DNA of 64,000 bases from Rhodanobacter sp. 7MK24 (GCF_014842995.1 NZ_JACYXL010000002.1:186001-250000); one strand, 5' to 3'; shown: positions 8,949 through 18,164, numbered from the stretch's first letter. Translations and numbers: made by a program. The notes: generated from the sequence alone by a model not told the origin.

Positions 8949-9084
8949 GGATCCAGACTGAAAATGGTGCATTTTACACGGTGGCGCGAACCAGCCGCTT
9001 TCGGGGCTCTCCACGCCCGCGATCGCCCATGCTGCAAGCGGTCCGTGCACAAGGCTGCCCGCTCCTTTGAACCGCGCTACAGAA

Positions 9085-9450
9085 GTTGTGCGAATTGCCT
9101 GACCAGCGCCAGGATGGCGAGTGTGAAAGCCCCGGCTTCCAGACATCCCGCGGTGTGGCCGCTCGCCTGTCGGGTAGACGGGAATGCCCGCGGTCCCCGA
9201 TGCGGCTTGCCTGCGGCTCCGGCGGATTGAACCCGGCCGTTCCTGGCTCCTTCCCTGACTTCGAGCATCCGTCGGGCCGGCTTCGCCATTCGCCACCGCT
9301 CCCGCGTTGGCCAGCGAAGAAAAGGAACTCGGACGCTGGCAGGCATCCGAAATCGTCCTGCTACCTGCAGAAAAGCAGAGCGCCCATGTCCCAAGCAGCT
9401 GCTGGGTGAACCGGAGGATTGGACAGACTCCAAATCGGCTACCCGCAACC
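9085..9450 (+). repeat. dispersed non-coding element, copy 1
   Basis: This stretch fills most of the 512-base gap between the DUF3348 and GGDEF/EAL genes. By eye it aligns along much of its length with the reverse complement of 46005-46430. Shared blocks include GCCAGGATG, GGCTTGCCTGC, the core GGCGGATTGAA (9220-9230), GGCCGGCTTCGCC, AAAAGGAACT, GGCAGGC and ACAGACTC. No reading frame is preserved between the copies, so an open frame through it is unlikely to be a gene. It is most likely a member of a dispersed intergenic family common in Xanthomonadales genomes. Ends are approximate. Confidence 0.65.
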
Positions 9451-9460
9451 CGATAGATGG

Positions 9461-11635
9461 CTACGGCTGAACCGGCATCGCATCGTTCCCCACCGCTGAC
9501 GGCGCCGGCAGCGTGCGCTCGTATTCGGCCAGCCAGCGCCGAAAGCCCGCATCATCGACCGGCCGGCAGATCAGGTAACCCTGCAAGCCGTCGCAACCCA
9601 GCGCCACCAGCACTTGCCGCTGCGCTTCCGTTTCCACGCCTTCGGCCACGGTGGCGATGTCAAGGCGATGCGCCACGTCGACAATGAAACTGGCCAACGG
9701 GTCGGTATCGGTAGGAGCCAGTCCGCTGACAAAGGCGCGGTCGATCTTGATGACGTCGAGCGGCAATCGCTGCAGATAGCTCAGCGAGGAATAGCCGACG
9801 CCGAAATCGTCCAGCGCAAGATGGAAGCCGGCGCCAACCAGACGCTGCAGCATCGCCAGCGTGCCCTCGAAATCCTGCAGCAAGGCGCTCTCGGTCAGCT
9901 CCAGCGTGAGCTGTCCGGGCACAATGCCGGCGGCGCGCACCTGCTGTTCCAGCTGCATCGCAAAATGCGGATGCGCCAACTGCCATGCGCTGACGTTGAT
10001 CGCGAGCCGCCCGTGGAAGGCCACGCTGTCACGCTCCCAGGCCTTGAGCCGCGCGCAGGCTTCGGCGATCACCCAGGCGCCCAGCGCGTGGATCAGGCCG
10101 GTTTCCTCGGCCAACGGGATGAACACCCCCGGTGGCAACTCGCCGTGTTGCGGGTGGCGCCAACGCAGCAGCGCCTCGGCGCCCAGCAGGCGGCCGTCGC
10201 GATCCAGCTGCGGCTGGAAATGCAGGGCGAGCTGCCCCTGCCCGGCGTCGCTTTCCAGCGCTTCGCGCAAGCCGCGCTCCAGCAACAGGCGGGTGTCCGC
10301 CTCTTGCTGCATCGGTGCCTCGAACAGACGCACCATGCTGCGCCCGGCGGCCTTGGCGCGATACAACGCGATGTCCGCACGGCGCAGCAGGTCGGCAACG
10401 CCGGCCTCGCCGTCGGGAAACATCGCCATGCCCACGCTGGCACCTACCGCAAGCATGCGGCGATCCACCGCTACCGGTTCGGCGAGGCGCACGATCAACT
10501 GCTCGGCCAACAGCTGCGCCTGCTCCCGCGCCTCGGCCAGCGTACGGGACAGCGGCCCCAGCAGCAGCACGAATTCGTCGCCGCCGAGCCGCGCCAGCAT
10601 GGACTGCGGCGGCGCGCCTGCAAGCAGGCGGTCGGCCACCGCCTCCAGCAGACGATCGCCGACCAGATGGCCCAGACCGTCGTTGATGGTCTTGAAGTTG
10701 TCCAGGTCGATCAGCAACAGCGCGCCGCAACCGCCCTGCGCCTGCGCTTCGTCGCGCACGCTTTCGAGGTGGTCGAGCAGGCGGGTACGGTTGGGCAGCC
10801 CGGTGAGGCTGTCCTGGTAGGCGAGATGCAGCAGCTTGTGCTCAGCCGCACGGCGGGTCTGCTCCTCGATGTCCAGCCGTCGCCTGACGAACTCCAGTTG
10901 CCGCGTCTGCTGGCGCAACTGCGCTGCCAGCGACAGGCTCATCAGCAGCACGAAAGGCAGGAAGGCAAAAGCATCAAGGTACGGCGAGCGCACGCCAAAC
11001 ACATCGATGGCGATGTCTCCCCACAGCAACGCCGCGAATTCGATGGCGAGGCAGATACCCAACAACAAGGCCTGCATGGATTCGCCCCGTCGCCACTGCC
11101 GCCACGCCCGGCCAAGCGCCCAGGCGAACATCAGGTAGGTACCGGCGTGGAACAACCAGCCCCAGACCGACACGGTGCCATTGAGCCGATACAGTCGCTC
11201 GCCCCAGGGCAGCGTCATCGCCTGGCCGGCCCGCACTTCGCTGAAGAACAGCGTTGCCGGCATGCTCAGATTGATGCAGAAGAAAAGCAGCAGTACTGCG
11301 CACAGCGCCAGCACGGTGCGCCAGCCTGTGGTGTCGCCGGTATAGCCGCGAATAAAGAGAACGAACGGCAGGAACGACAGCACCGCCGCGCTGATCGTCC
11401 AGCGTATGCCCGCCACGGCATAGGCCAGATTGCCGGCATCGTTCTGGTAGACGTTGCCCAGTGCCAGTGCCGCGATCAGGACGCACAACGACGCATAGGA
11501 CAGATGGACCGTGCTGCGTCGTTGCCACAGGCCGATCACCGTGTACTGCACACCCGAGGCAAACGCGATGCCGGCCACGGCGATCAGCGCGACCGAGAAA
11601 CCGCCCAGCTCAGGCAAATACGCCCCATCAAGCAT
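9461..11635 (-). CDS. membrane-bound GGDEF/EAL c-di-GMP enzyme
   Basis: A 724-residue bifunctional protein. The N-terminal 270 residues hold about seven to eight membrane helices and end in a short linker coil (EFVRRRLDIEEQTRR). The GGDEF domain has an intact LARLGGDEFVLL signature but no RxxD inhibitory site just before it. The EAL domain has GAEALLRWRHP, INVSAWQL, LALDDFGVGYSSL and VIKIDRAFV, so both diguanylate cyclase and phosphodiesterase activity are possible. The start at 11635 (MLDGAYLPE) places the first helix near the N-terminus; an ATG at 11710 would add 25 residues. It diverges from another c-di-GMP gene. Confidence 0.87.
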   Translation of the reverse strand: MLDGAYLPELGGFSVALIAVAGIAFASGVQYTVIGLWQRRSTVHLSYASLCVLIAALALGNVYQNDAGNLAYAVAGIRWTISAAVLSFLPFVLFIRGYTGDTTGWRTVLALCAVLLLFFCINLSMPATLFFSEVRAGQAMTLPWGERLYRLNGTVSVWGWLFHAGTYLMFAWALGRAWRQWRRGESMQALLLGICLAIEFAALLWGDIAIDVFGVRSPYLDAFAFLPFVLLMSLSLAAQLRQQTRQLEFVRRRLDIEEQTRRAAEHKLLHLAYQDSLTGLPNRTRLLDHLESVRDEAQAQGGCGALLLIDLDNFKTINDGLGHLVGDRLLEAVADRLLAGAPPQSMLARLGGDEFVLLLGPLSRTLAEAREQAQLLAEQLIVRLAEPVAVDRRMLAVGASVGMAMFPDGEAGVADLLRRADIALYRAKAAGRSMVRLFEAPMQQEADTRLLLERGLREALESDAGQGQLALHFQPQLDRDGRLLGAEALLRWRHPQHGELPPGVFIPLAEETGLIHALGAWVIAEACARLKAWERDSVAFHGRLAINVSAWQLAHPHFAMQLEQQVRAAGIVPGQLTLELTESALLQDFEGTLAMLQRLVGAGFHLALDDFGVGYSSLSYLQRLPLDVIKIDRAFVSGLAPTDTDPLASFIVDVAHRLDIATVAEGVETEAQRQVLVALGCDGLQGYLICRPVDDAGFRRWLAEYERTLPAPSAVGNDAMPVQP

Positions 11636-11837
11636 GGCCGCCCCTGTTCCCTTGCCAATGCCCAGCTTGCGCCAACCATCACCGCAAAGAAAGCCGTACG
11701 ACTTATACATCTTGCTGCTTGCATTTTGCGAAAGCGCAGATCCAGACTGGCCGCGTGTTCGTGCAAGCGTTCAGGGGACGCCGAACCGGCCCGTTGACCG
11801 GCCTGGCGAAGCGGCGAGCCTGCCGGGGGAGGGTGCC

Positions 11838-13007
11838 ATGTTGTCGCATCAGGCCATTCACGCGATCGGCGCCGCGGTCTATCTCGTCTTCTGTGCGCTG
11901 TTCCTGTGGCTGCGTGGCATCCCGCGCACCAATCCGGGCGCGGGATGGTGGGCGACGGCTCTGCTGTTCGCCTGCGCCGGCCACGTGGAATACCTGCTGC
12001 AGCTCTTGTCCGATGCGGGGCCGCCTACCGAAGCGGTTTATGCCGCCTTGAAGGTGCTGGAAGCGGCCTGCCTGGTCGCCGGGATGATCCGTTGTTTCCG
12101 GCTCAGCTTCGACCTGCGCCTGGTTGCGCTGGCGTCGTTCGCGATAGAGGCGTGGATATGGTTGGGCCTTCTCCACGGCGCCACGCCGGATTCGCGCGGA
12201 CTGACCCTGGTAGGCGTCAGCGTGCTCGTGCAGCTGGCCACTGCCTGGATCGCCCTGCGGTTCCGCGACGAACTCAACGCCCGCTGGATGACCGTCGCCG
12301 GCGCGGCCAGCCTCCTACTGGCGCTGCATTGGGCGCTGGTCTACCCGATCATCGCGTGGTTTCCCGTCTGGTCGTCGCGCGGCTTCCTGCTGGGCGTGGG
12401 GCTGACGCTGGTGCAGTACTTCGCCCTGCTCGCCGCGCTGTTGCGCAGCTTCCAGCAACGCCTGCTGCTGGCCGAATCCAGCGCGCTGGACATGGCCTTC
12501 CGCGATCCGCTCACCGGCTTGAACAACCGGCGCTACATGAATTCGTTGTTCGATAACGCGCTGCTGCTGGCCACCCGCCCCCACCATCTGGTGGCGGTGC
12601 TGTGCATCGACCTCGACGACTTCAAATCCATCAATGACCAGGCCGGCCATATGGCCGGCGATGAAGTATTGAAAGTGGTGGCGGAGCGGCTCACCCATGC
12701 CACCCGCAGCACCGACATCTGCGCCCGCCTGGGTGGCGATGAATTCGTGGCGATCTGCACCCAGCTCGACCAGCCGGAGCAGGCCCATGCCATTGCCAGC
12801 AAACTGCTGAAGGCGCTGGCCGAACCCATCGTGGCCGCGGAGCGCGCATGGGCCATGCAAGCCAGCATAGGCATCAGCTTCTACCCACGGCACGGGCACA
12901 CCCTGACCGAACTGCTGGAGCATGCCGACCGGGCGATGTACGAGGTCAAGCACGCAGGCAAACACGGCTATCGGATCTACCCTGAGCAAGCCATGGCCGG
13001 AGGGTGA
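11838..13007 (+). CDS. membrane-bound GGDEF diguanylate cyclase
   Basis: A 389-residue protein with about six N-terminal membrane helices (residues 8-205) and a C-terminal GGDEF domain. The signature CARLGGDEFVAI is intact, and the inhibitory I-site RSTD lies five residues before it, so product feedback inhibition is expected. Other cyclase motifs are present: DPLTGLNNRRYM, DLDDFKSINDQAGHMAGD and ADRAMYEVKHAGK. The ATG at 11838 has a GGGGAGGG ribosome-binding site; a much longer in-frame extension upstream overlaps the divergent gene and is unlikely. It should make c-di-GMP in response to an unknown membrane signal. Confidence 0.88.
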   Translation: MLSHQAIHAIGAAVYLVFCALFLWLRGIPRTNPGAGWWATALLFACAGHVEYLLQLLSDAGPPTEAVYAALKVLEAACLVAGMIRCFRLSFDLRLVALASFAIEAWIWLGLLHGATPDSRGLTLVGVSVLVQLATAWIALRFRDELNARWMTVAGAASLLLALHWALVYPIIAWFPVWSSRGFLLGVGLTLVQYFALLAALLRSFQQRLLLAESSALDMAFRDPLTGLNNRRYMNSLFDNALLLATRPHHLVAVLCIDLDDFKSINDQAGHMAGDEVLKVVAERLTHATRSTDICARLGGDEFVAICTQLDQPEQAHAIASKLLKALAEPIVAAERAWAMQASIGISFYPRHGHTLTELLEHADRAMYEVKHAGKHGYRIYPEQAMAGG

Positions 13008-13134
13008 CAGGACTTTCGCCACGGTTTGCCCTCCTGAAAGCATGCTCGCGATCTACTCGTGGCTCGCGGGGAGATCGTGAACAGCCTCCGAGTGCAATGG
13101 CATACTTGGACCTTTCGGCTCCAGAGTACCTGCC

Positions 13135-15000
13135 ATGCGCCTGCTCCCCGCCCTAGCCTTCGGCGCGCTCGCGCTGCCGCTGGCCGCCCACGCCAACGAC
13201 CCGCACTCCTACGCCCAGCCCGACCAGGTGGTGGTGACCCATCTCGATCTCGACCTGAAGATCGACTTCCCGCACAAGCAGCTCGATGGCGTGGCCACGC
13301 TGAAGCTGGATTGGAAGAATCCCAAGGCACCTGCGCTGGTGCTGGACACGCGCGCCCTGTCGATCGACTCGGTGGCTGCAGTGGATGCCAGCGGCAACAC
13401 CCAGCCGCTGAAGTACGCACTGGCGCCGGCCGACCAGGAACTGGGAAGCAAGCTCACCATCGAGGCGCCAGCGCATCCCGCGCAGGTGCGCATCACCTAC
13501 GTCACCTCGCCCGAGGCCTCCGGTCTGCAATGGCTGCTGCCCGCGCAGACGGCGGACAAGAAGCTGCCCTTCATGTTCTCGCAGTCCGAATCCATCCACG
13601 CGCGCTCGTGGGTGCCGCTGCAGGATTCGCCGGCGATCCGCTTCACCTACGACGCCCACGTCGCCGCACCGAAGGACGTGCGCGTGGTGATGAGCGCGCT
13701 GAACGATGCGAAGCATCCGCTGGACGGCGACTTCAAGTTCGACCAGCCGCATGCGATCCCGTCCTACCTGCTTGCCATCGCCGCGGGCGACATCGCGGTG
13801 AAGGAAACCGGGCCGCGTTCGGCGGTGTATGCCGAGCCCTCCGTGGTGGACAAGGCCGCCAGCGAGTTCGCCGACACCGAGAAAATGATCGAGACCGCGG
13901 AATCGCTGTACGGTCCCTACCGCTGGGGGCGCTACGACCTCCTGGTGCTGCCGCCGTCCTTCCCCTTCGGCGGCATGGAAAACCCGAACATGACCTTCGC
14001 CACGCCCACCATCATCGTGGGCGACAAGAGCCTGGTCAGCGTGATCTCGCACGAGCTGGCGCACTCGTGGTCGGGCAACCTGGTAACCAGCGCCGCGTGG
14101 CGCGACATTTGGCTCAACGAAGGCTTTACCACCTACGTGCAGGGCCGCATCACCGAGGCGCTGTACGGCAAGCGCCAGAGCGACGAGGAGGCACTGCTGT
14201 CCGCCCGTGCGCTGCAGAAATCCATCGCCCACATGCCCGCCAACTCGCAGAAGCTGGCGCCCGAGCCGCGCGGCGTGGGCGCCGACGACGCGCTTTCCGA
14301 CGTGGCCTACGACAAGGGTTCGTGGTTCCTGCGCACGCTGGAGCAGAAGTTCGGCCGCGCGGATTTCGATGCCTACCTGAAGGGTTACTTCGACCACTTC
14401 GCCTGGCACAGCATCACCACCGAACAGATGCTGGCGTGGCTCAAGCCCAACCTGATCGACAAGTACCCCGGCAAGATGAGCTGGGACGAAGTGCAGGCCT
14501 GGGTGTACGGCACCGGCATCCCGAAGGACGCACCGCTGCCCGACTCGCCACGCTTCGACACCATCGACAGGCGGCGCACAGCCTTCCTCGCCGGCACCCT
14601 GGCCGCCGTGCAGCTAGGCGCCAAGGACTGGAATACGCAGGAGTGGATGTACTTCCTCGACCGCCTGCCCGACGTGCCCACGCTGTCGCAGGTACAAGCC
14701 ATCGACGCCGCCTGGCACCTCACCGGCACGCACAATGCCGAGATCGGCATGCGCTGGTACGTGCACGCCATCGCCGCCGGCGACAAGGACGTGTGGCCTG
14801 CCGCCGCCGAACACATGACCCGAATCGGGCGGCTCTACCTCACGATGCCGGTGTACGGCGCGTTCGCCAGGACACCGGAAGGCCTGTCCTATGCCGAACA
14901 GGTCTACGCCAAGGCGAAAGATGGTTACCACCCGATGACGCAGCAGGCGATCGGGCGCTTGTTCGCGAAGGCGAAGGAAAAGCAGGCGGCTGCGAAGTAA
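13135..15000 (+). CDS. M1 family metallopeptidase (aminopeptidase)
   Basis: A 621-residue exported zinc peptidase. A signal peptide spans about residues 1-20 (MRLLPALAFGALALPLAAHA). The substrate-anchoring motif is FGGMENPNMTF, and zinc ligands are the HELAH motif (His306, Glu307, His310) with Glu329 in WLNEGFTTY. The C-terminal half is the helical domain seen in the leukotriene A4 hydrolase-like branch of M1. It probably trims N-terminal residues from peptides in the periplasm. The next gene, a hydrolase on the same strand, is separated by a strong hairpin. Confidence 0.9.
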   Translation: MRLLPALAFGALALPLAAHANDPHSYAQPDQVVVTHLDLDLKIDFPHKQLDGVATLKLDWKNPKAPALVLDTRALSIDSVAAVDASGNTQPLKYALAPADQELGSKLTIEAPAHPAQVRITYVTSPEASGLQWLLPAQTADKKLPFMFSQSESIHARSWVPLQDSPAIRFTYDAHVAAPKDVRVVMSALNDAKHPLDGDFKFDQPHAIPSYLLAIAAGDIAVKETGPRSAVYAEPSVVDKAASEFADTEKMIETAESLYGPYRWGRYDLLVLPPSFPFGGMENPNMTFATPTIIVGDKSLVSVISHELAHSWSGNLVTSAAWRDIWLNEGFTTYVQGRITEALYGKRQSDEEALLSARALQKSIAHMPANSQKLAPEPRGVGADDALSDVAYDKGSWFLRTLEQKFGRADFDAYLKGYFDHFAWHSITTEQMLAWLKPNLIDKYPGKMSWDEVQAWVYGTGIPKDAPLPDSPRFDTIDRRRTAFLAGTLAAVQLGAKDWNTQEWMYFLDRLPDVPTLSQVQAIDAAWHLTGTHNAEIGMRWYVHAIAAGDKDVWPAAAEHMTRIGRLYLTMPVYGAFARTPEGLSYAEQVYAKAKDGYHPMTQQAIGRLFAKAKEKQAAAK

Positions 15001-15016
15001 GTTCGCCCACTCCCCC

Positions 15017-15051
15017 GATTCGCCGTCCCGTCAAAGGCGGGATGGCGAATC
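15017..15051 (+). terminator. hairpin between aminopeptidase and hydrolase genes
   Basis: A 14-bp stem pairs GATTCGCCGTCCCG (15017-15030) with CGGGATGGCGAATC (15038-15051), with one G-T wobble and a 7-base loop. There is no T-run after it, so it may be an attenuator, an RNA-stability hairpin or a weak terminator rather than a classical intrinsic terminator. Confidence 0.5.
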
Positions 15052-15073
15052 ACCCGCTCCGTGAGTTCACATC

Positions 15074-16060
15074 ATGCCCAACACCGACATCCCCGCCCGC
15101 CCGCTCTGGAAGCGCATGCTCATCCGCCGGCTGAAGTTCCTCGCCATCGTGGTGGTGGTGCTGGGCGTGCTGCTGGGTGGCAGCTACCTGTTCGCGCCGC
15201 AGTGGCTGCTGCGCGCCAACTACGCGCGCGAGGCGATGGCCGCGCACCTGGACAAGAAATCGGTGCAGGCCGGCGACACGCGCTGGTCGTACTACGAGGG
15301 CGGCAGCGGTCCCACCATCGTGCTGCTGCACGGCTTTGCCGACAGCAAGGAAGTGTGGTTGGACATGGCCAAGCAGCTCACGCCGCACTTCCACCTCGTC
15401 ATCCCCGACCTGCCGGGCTGGGGCGAGTCCTCGCGCGACATGGCCGCGAACTACGGCATCGACGCGCAAGCGGTGCGCCTGCAAACCTTCGTGCAGACGC
15501 TGGGCCTCGATCGTTTCCTGCTGGCAGGGCACTCGATGGGCGGCGCCATTGCCGGCACCTATGCCGCCGAACATCCCGAGCACGTGAGCGCGTTGGCGCT
15601 GCTGGACAGCTTCGGACTGAAGTTCAACGAAAACGCCTTCGCGCGCGAGTCGCTGGCCGGCAAGGACCCGTTTGCGTTTTCAGACCGCGCAGGCTTCTGG
15701 CGCGCCACCGACCTCGTGCTCGCCAAGCGGCCCGATATTCCCGGCCGCTTCGTGGATGCACTGGTCGCGCGCAACGTGGCGGATCACGCCTTCATCGCCA
15801 AGGTGTTCGACGAGCTGCGCGAACCTTCGCAATACCTCGCCCTGCAGAACCGCCTCGGCCAGCTCACGATGCCGGTGCTGGGCCTGTGGTGCAACGGCGA
15901 CAAGGTGATCGACATCTCCGCCCAGGACAGCCTGCGCAATGGCCTCGTCCACGCCAACGCCATCAGCACCAGCACGCTGATCGGCTGCGGCCACATGCCG
16001 GAGCTGGAAAAGCCCGACGAAACCGCGCAGATCCTCACCGGGTTCGCGCTGTCGCACTGA
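15074..16060 (+). CDS. alpha/beta-fold hydrolase, membrane-anchored
   Basis: A 328-residue protein with one N-terminal helix (about residues 21-44, rich in Val/Leu/Gly) that should anchor it in the inner membrane with the catalytic domain outside. The hydrolase core has the oxyanion region LLHGFADSKEVW, nucleophile elbow AGHSMGG, a late acid region CNGDKVID and the catalytic His in GCGHMPELEKP. Substrate class (ester, lipid, epoxide or other) cannot be fixed. It follows the aminopeptidase gene after 73 bases containing a strong hairpin. Confidence 0.82.
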   Translation: MPNTDIPARPLWKRMLIRRLKFLAIVVVVLGVLLGGSYLFAPQWLLRANYAREAMAAHLDKKSVQAGDTRWSYYEGGSGPTIVLLHGFADSKEVWLDMAKQLTPHFHLVIPDLPGWGESSRDMAANYGIDAQAVRLQTFVQTLGLDRFLLAGHSMGGAIAGTYAAEHPEHVSALALLDSFGLKFNENAFARESLAGKDPFAFSDRAGFWRATDLVLAKRPDIPGRFVDALVARNVADHAFIAKVFDELREPSQYLALQNRLGQLTMPVLGLWCNGDKVIDISAQDSLRNGLVHANAISTSTLIGCGHMPELEKPDETAQILTGFALSH

Positions 16061-16091
16061 AACCGCGGCTCTGCATCGCAATGCCATGAAA

Positions 16092-16118
16092 CCAGGCCCC
16101 CGGCAAACGGGGGCCTGG
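16092..16118. terminator. bidirectional terminator hairpin
   Basis: A perfect 11-bp stem, CCAGGCCCCCG (16092-16102) with CGGGGGCCTGG (16108-16118), around a GCAAA loop. It lies between the convergent hydrolase and beta-propeller genes and probably ends both transcripts. Confidence 0.7.
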
Positions 16119-16147
16119 CGCTTCAGGGCCTTCACCCGGTCACGGTT

Positions 16148-17233
16148 TCAGTATCCGAACGGTGGCGTCAGTCCGGTGAAATCGCCGATCTCCTTGGCAT
16201 CGTAGGGCCCATTGAGCTGGTTGTAGCCACTGCCGGGCATGTTCAACGCTCCTTGCGTGAACACCGTCTTCCCCAGCCTGTTCACCTCGATCACGCGGTC
16301 GTTGAACTGGTCGCTGATCAGCGTGTCACCGTTCCGCAGTCGCACTGCCCGGGTAGGCAGCGGCGCCGGATTGCTGCCGGTCTCTGCGTTGGTGAAGTAC
16401 TGCCATACTGGCTTGTCGTTGCCGTCCACTTCGACGATGCGGTTGTTGTTGGAGTCGGTGATCAAGGTGTCGCCGTCGGGCAGCCGGCTGGCGAACGCCG
16501 CGCCGCTCACCGTGCCTTGCGCAGTGAACTGCTTCACCAGTTGTCCGTCTTTGGTGACCTCGATCACCCGGTTGTTGCTCTCGTCGGCGATCAGGATGTG
16601 ACCGTTGGCCAGCACCTCGGCGCTGTTCGGGTTGTTGAGCTGGTTCGGCCCGTCGCCGCTGACGCCGGTGCTGCCGTATTGCCACACGATCTGCTTGCGC
16701 AGGTTGACCAGGATGACGCGCTGGTTGGCCTGGTCGGCAATCAACACGTGCGACCCGTAGTGATCCGGAAAGCTGACCAGGAACAAGGCCTGCACCGGCG
16801 TGTTGAGCTGGTCGGGCCCGGCCCCACCCACGCCGGCCTGACCGTACTGCCAGAGGATGTCGCCGTTGTGATCGACGATCAACACACGGTTGTCGGGGCA
16901 ACCGTTCACGGTGTCGCTGCAACCGGGCAGGCCCGGCGGCGTGCCGGTACCGGAGATCAGGGTGAGCGAGCCGAAGCGCTCGGCATCGTTGGTGCCCACG
17001 ACGCTGTGCGGACCCGGCAAGTCGGAGCCGTTGCCGAACCGCCACACCACCAGGTGTGTCTGGCGATTGATTTCAACGACGCGGTTGTTGAACTGGTCGG
17101 CGACGAGGATGTTGCCATCGTCGTCCTGGGCAGCTGCCGTCCTTGCATACAAGCTGCCCGCGGCCACCCCGGCGACAAGCAAGGCCAGTGCGAGACGCCG
17201 CATGATCGGTGCGGAAATCAGGATGCGTACCAT
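16148..17233 (-). CDS. exported NHL-type beta-propeller protein
   Basis: A 361-residue protein with a signal peptide (cleavage probably after TAAA-Q at about residue 35) followed by repeats of the pattern GNILVADQFNNRVVEI, HVLIADQANQRVILV, HILIADESNNRVIEV and DTLISDQFNDRVIEV, each with a following K-x-VWQYG strand. This is an NHL-like propeller of about six blades, so it probably binds a protein or carbohydrate rather than catalysing. The start at 17233 has a strong GGAGG site seven bases upstream. A family function is not known to me. Confidence 0.78.
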   Translation of the reverse strand: MVRILISAPIMRRLALALLVAGVAAGSLYARTAAAQDDDGNILVADQFNNRVVEINRQTHLVVWRFGNGSDLPGPHSVVGTNDAERFGSLTLISGTGTPPGLPGCSDTVNGCPDNRVLIVDHNGDILWQYGQAGVGGAGPDQLNTPVQALFLVSFPDHYGSHVLIADQANQRVILVNLRKQIVWQYGSTGVSGDGPNQLNNPNSAEVLANGHILIADESNNRVIEVTKDGQLVKQFTAQGTVSGAAFASRLPDGDTLITDSNNNRIVEVDGNDKPVWQYFTNAETGSNPAPLPTRAVRLRNGDTLISDQFNDRVIEVNRLGKTVFTQGALNMPGSGYNQLNGPYDAKEIGDFTGLTPPFGY

Positions 17234-17455
17234 GGGGATTCCTCCGTTCGGGTTGCATGACAAAAGAGGGCTGCCCGCACCGCGCGGCAGGCGCGATGCG
17301 CAACCGGGAGTCCTGCGTGAAGACGAGCGAATCCCTGCCGCGGAGCAGCCTCCCGTCCTTGCCGTATTGCCCATCCCACCTTCGTCTGATCGGCGGACGG
17401 GCGCTTTGGATGCCGTTACACCTGCCTCATGCAACGGCCATCCGGATCGAAAACC

Positions 17456-18154
17456 TCACCACGCATACGAAACGCCGAGCAGCCAGGCGGAGCGCCGCAC
17501 GTCCGCACCTGCCGGATAGTCATAGACGAGGTCGTAGCCACGCGCGCCACGCACCGCAGTCCAGCTCAGCTGGATGTCCCAGGGTGCAAGCGCCAGGCCC
17601 AGCCCTCCGCGCATGTCGGTGCGGAACCGGCTGGTGTGATCGCTGGCCACGTCGCCACCGTGACGCAGGCATCCGACATGGCCGAAGAGATACCAGTGCT
17701 GCGTCAGCGCATGGCTGGTGTCGAGCTCGGCATACAGCGCAGCGGCTCCGAAACCGAAGTAATCCGGTGCGTAGTAGATGCGGCCCGTCAGTTGCCGATA
17801 GCTCAGGCCCGCATAGGCCTCCGTGTAGGCGTAGGATTCCGCCCCCGTGAACCGGCTGTAGCGCACGCCCGCGTCCCAGCTCCAGTCCGCGCCCAGGCGC
17901 CGGGCGTAGCCGGCATAGCCAAGCAACTGGACAGCATCCCGCGCATCGGCGCGTACGGTGGACATCATGCCTCCCTCGTACCAGCCGCTCGCCGGCTGGT
18001 CGTAGTCGATCGACAACTGGGCCGAAGGCTGTCCGTCGCTGAGGGAAACGCCGCGGAACTGGTAGTCCGACGCCAGCGTCGCGCTGGCTGCGACTTGCGC
18101 ATGGGCTTGCGCCATGCACAGGAGGGCGGCCACGACGACGACGGTTCGCAACAC
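17456..18154 (-). CDS. TorF family outer-membrane porin-like protein
   Basis: About 232 residues with a signal peptide (TVVVVAALLCMAQAHA-Q) and a beta-barrel made of alternating aromatic strands. The first strand, ATLASDYQFRGVSLSDGQPS, and the overall size match the TIGR02001/TorF family of Gcw-chp-like porins, and the chain ends in a strand closing with Trp. The start is uncertain: GTG at 18154 has GAGAA upstream and gives a normal signal peptide; GTG at 18193 would add 13 residues and overlap the subtilase gene. It is the last gene of the sigma/anti-sigma/subtilase operon and may be its envelope output. Confidence 0.75.
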   Translation of the reverse strand: MLRTVVVVAALLCMAQAHAQVAASATLASDYQFRGVSLSDGQPSAQLSIDYDQPASGWYEGGMMSTVRADARDAVQLLGYAGYARRLGADWSWDAGVRYSRFTGAESYAYTEAYAGLSYRQLTGRIYYAPDYFGFGAAALYAELDTSHALTQHWYLFGHVGCLRHGGDVASDHTSRFRTDMRGGLGLALAPWDIQLSWTAVRGARGYDLVYDYPAGADVRRSAWLLGVSYAW

Positions 18155-18164
18155 GCAGGCGTTC

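Noticed and set aside
4737-8972. Calling the DUF802/OmpA operon a Zorya defence system
   Set aside because: The stator-like pair is suggestive, but no ZorC, ZorD or ZorE-type effector gene is present, so the name would overstate the evidence.
9086-9409. A 107-codon frame through dispersed element copy 1
   Set aside because: Composition and lack of frame conservation with copy 2 argue against a protein.
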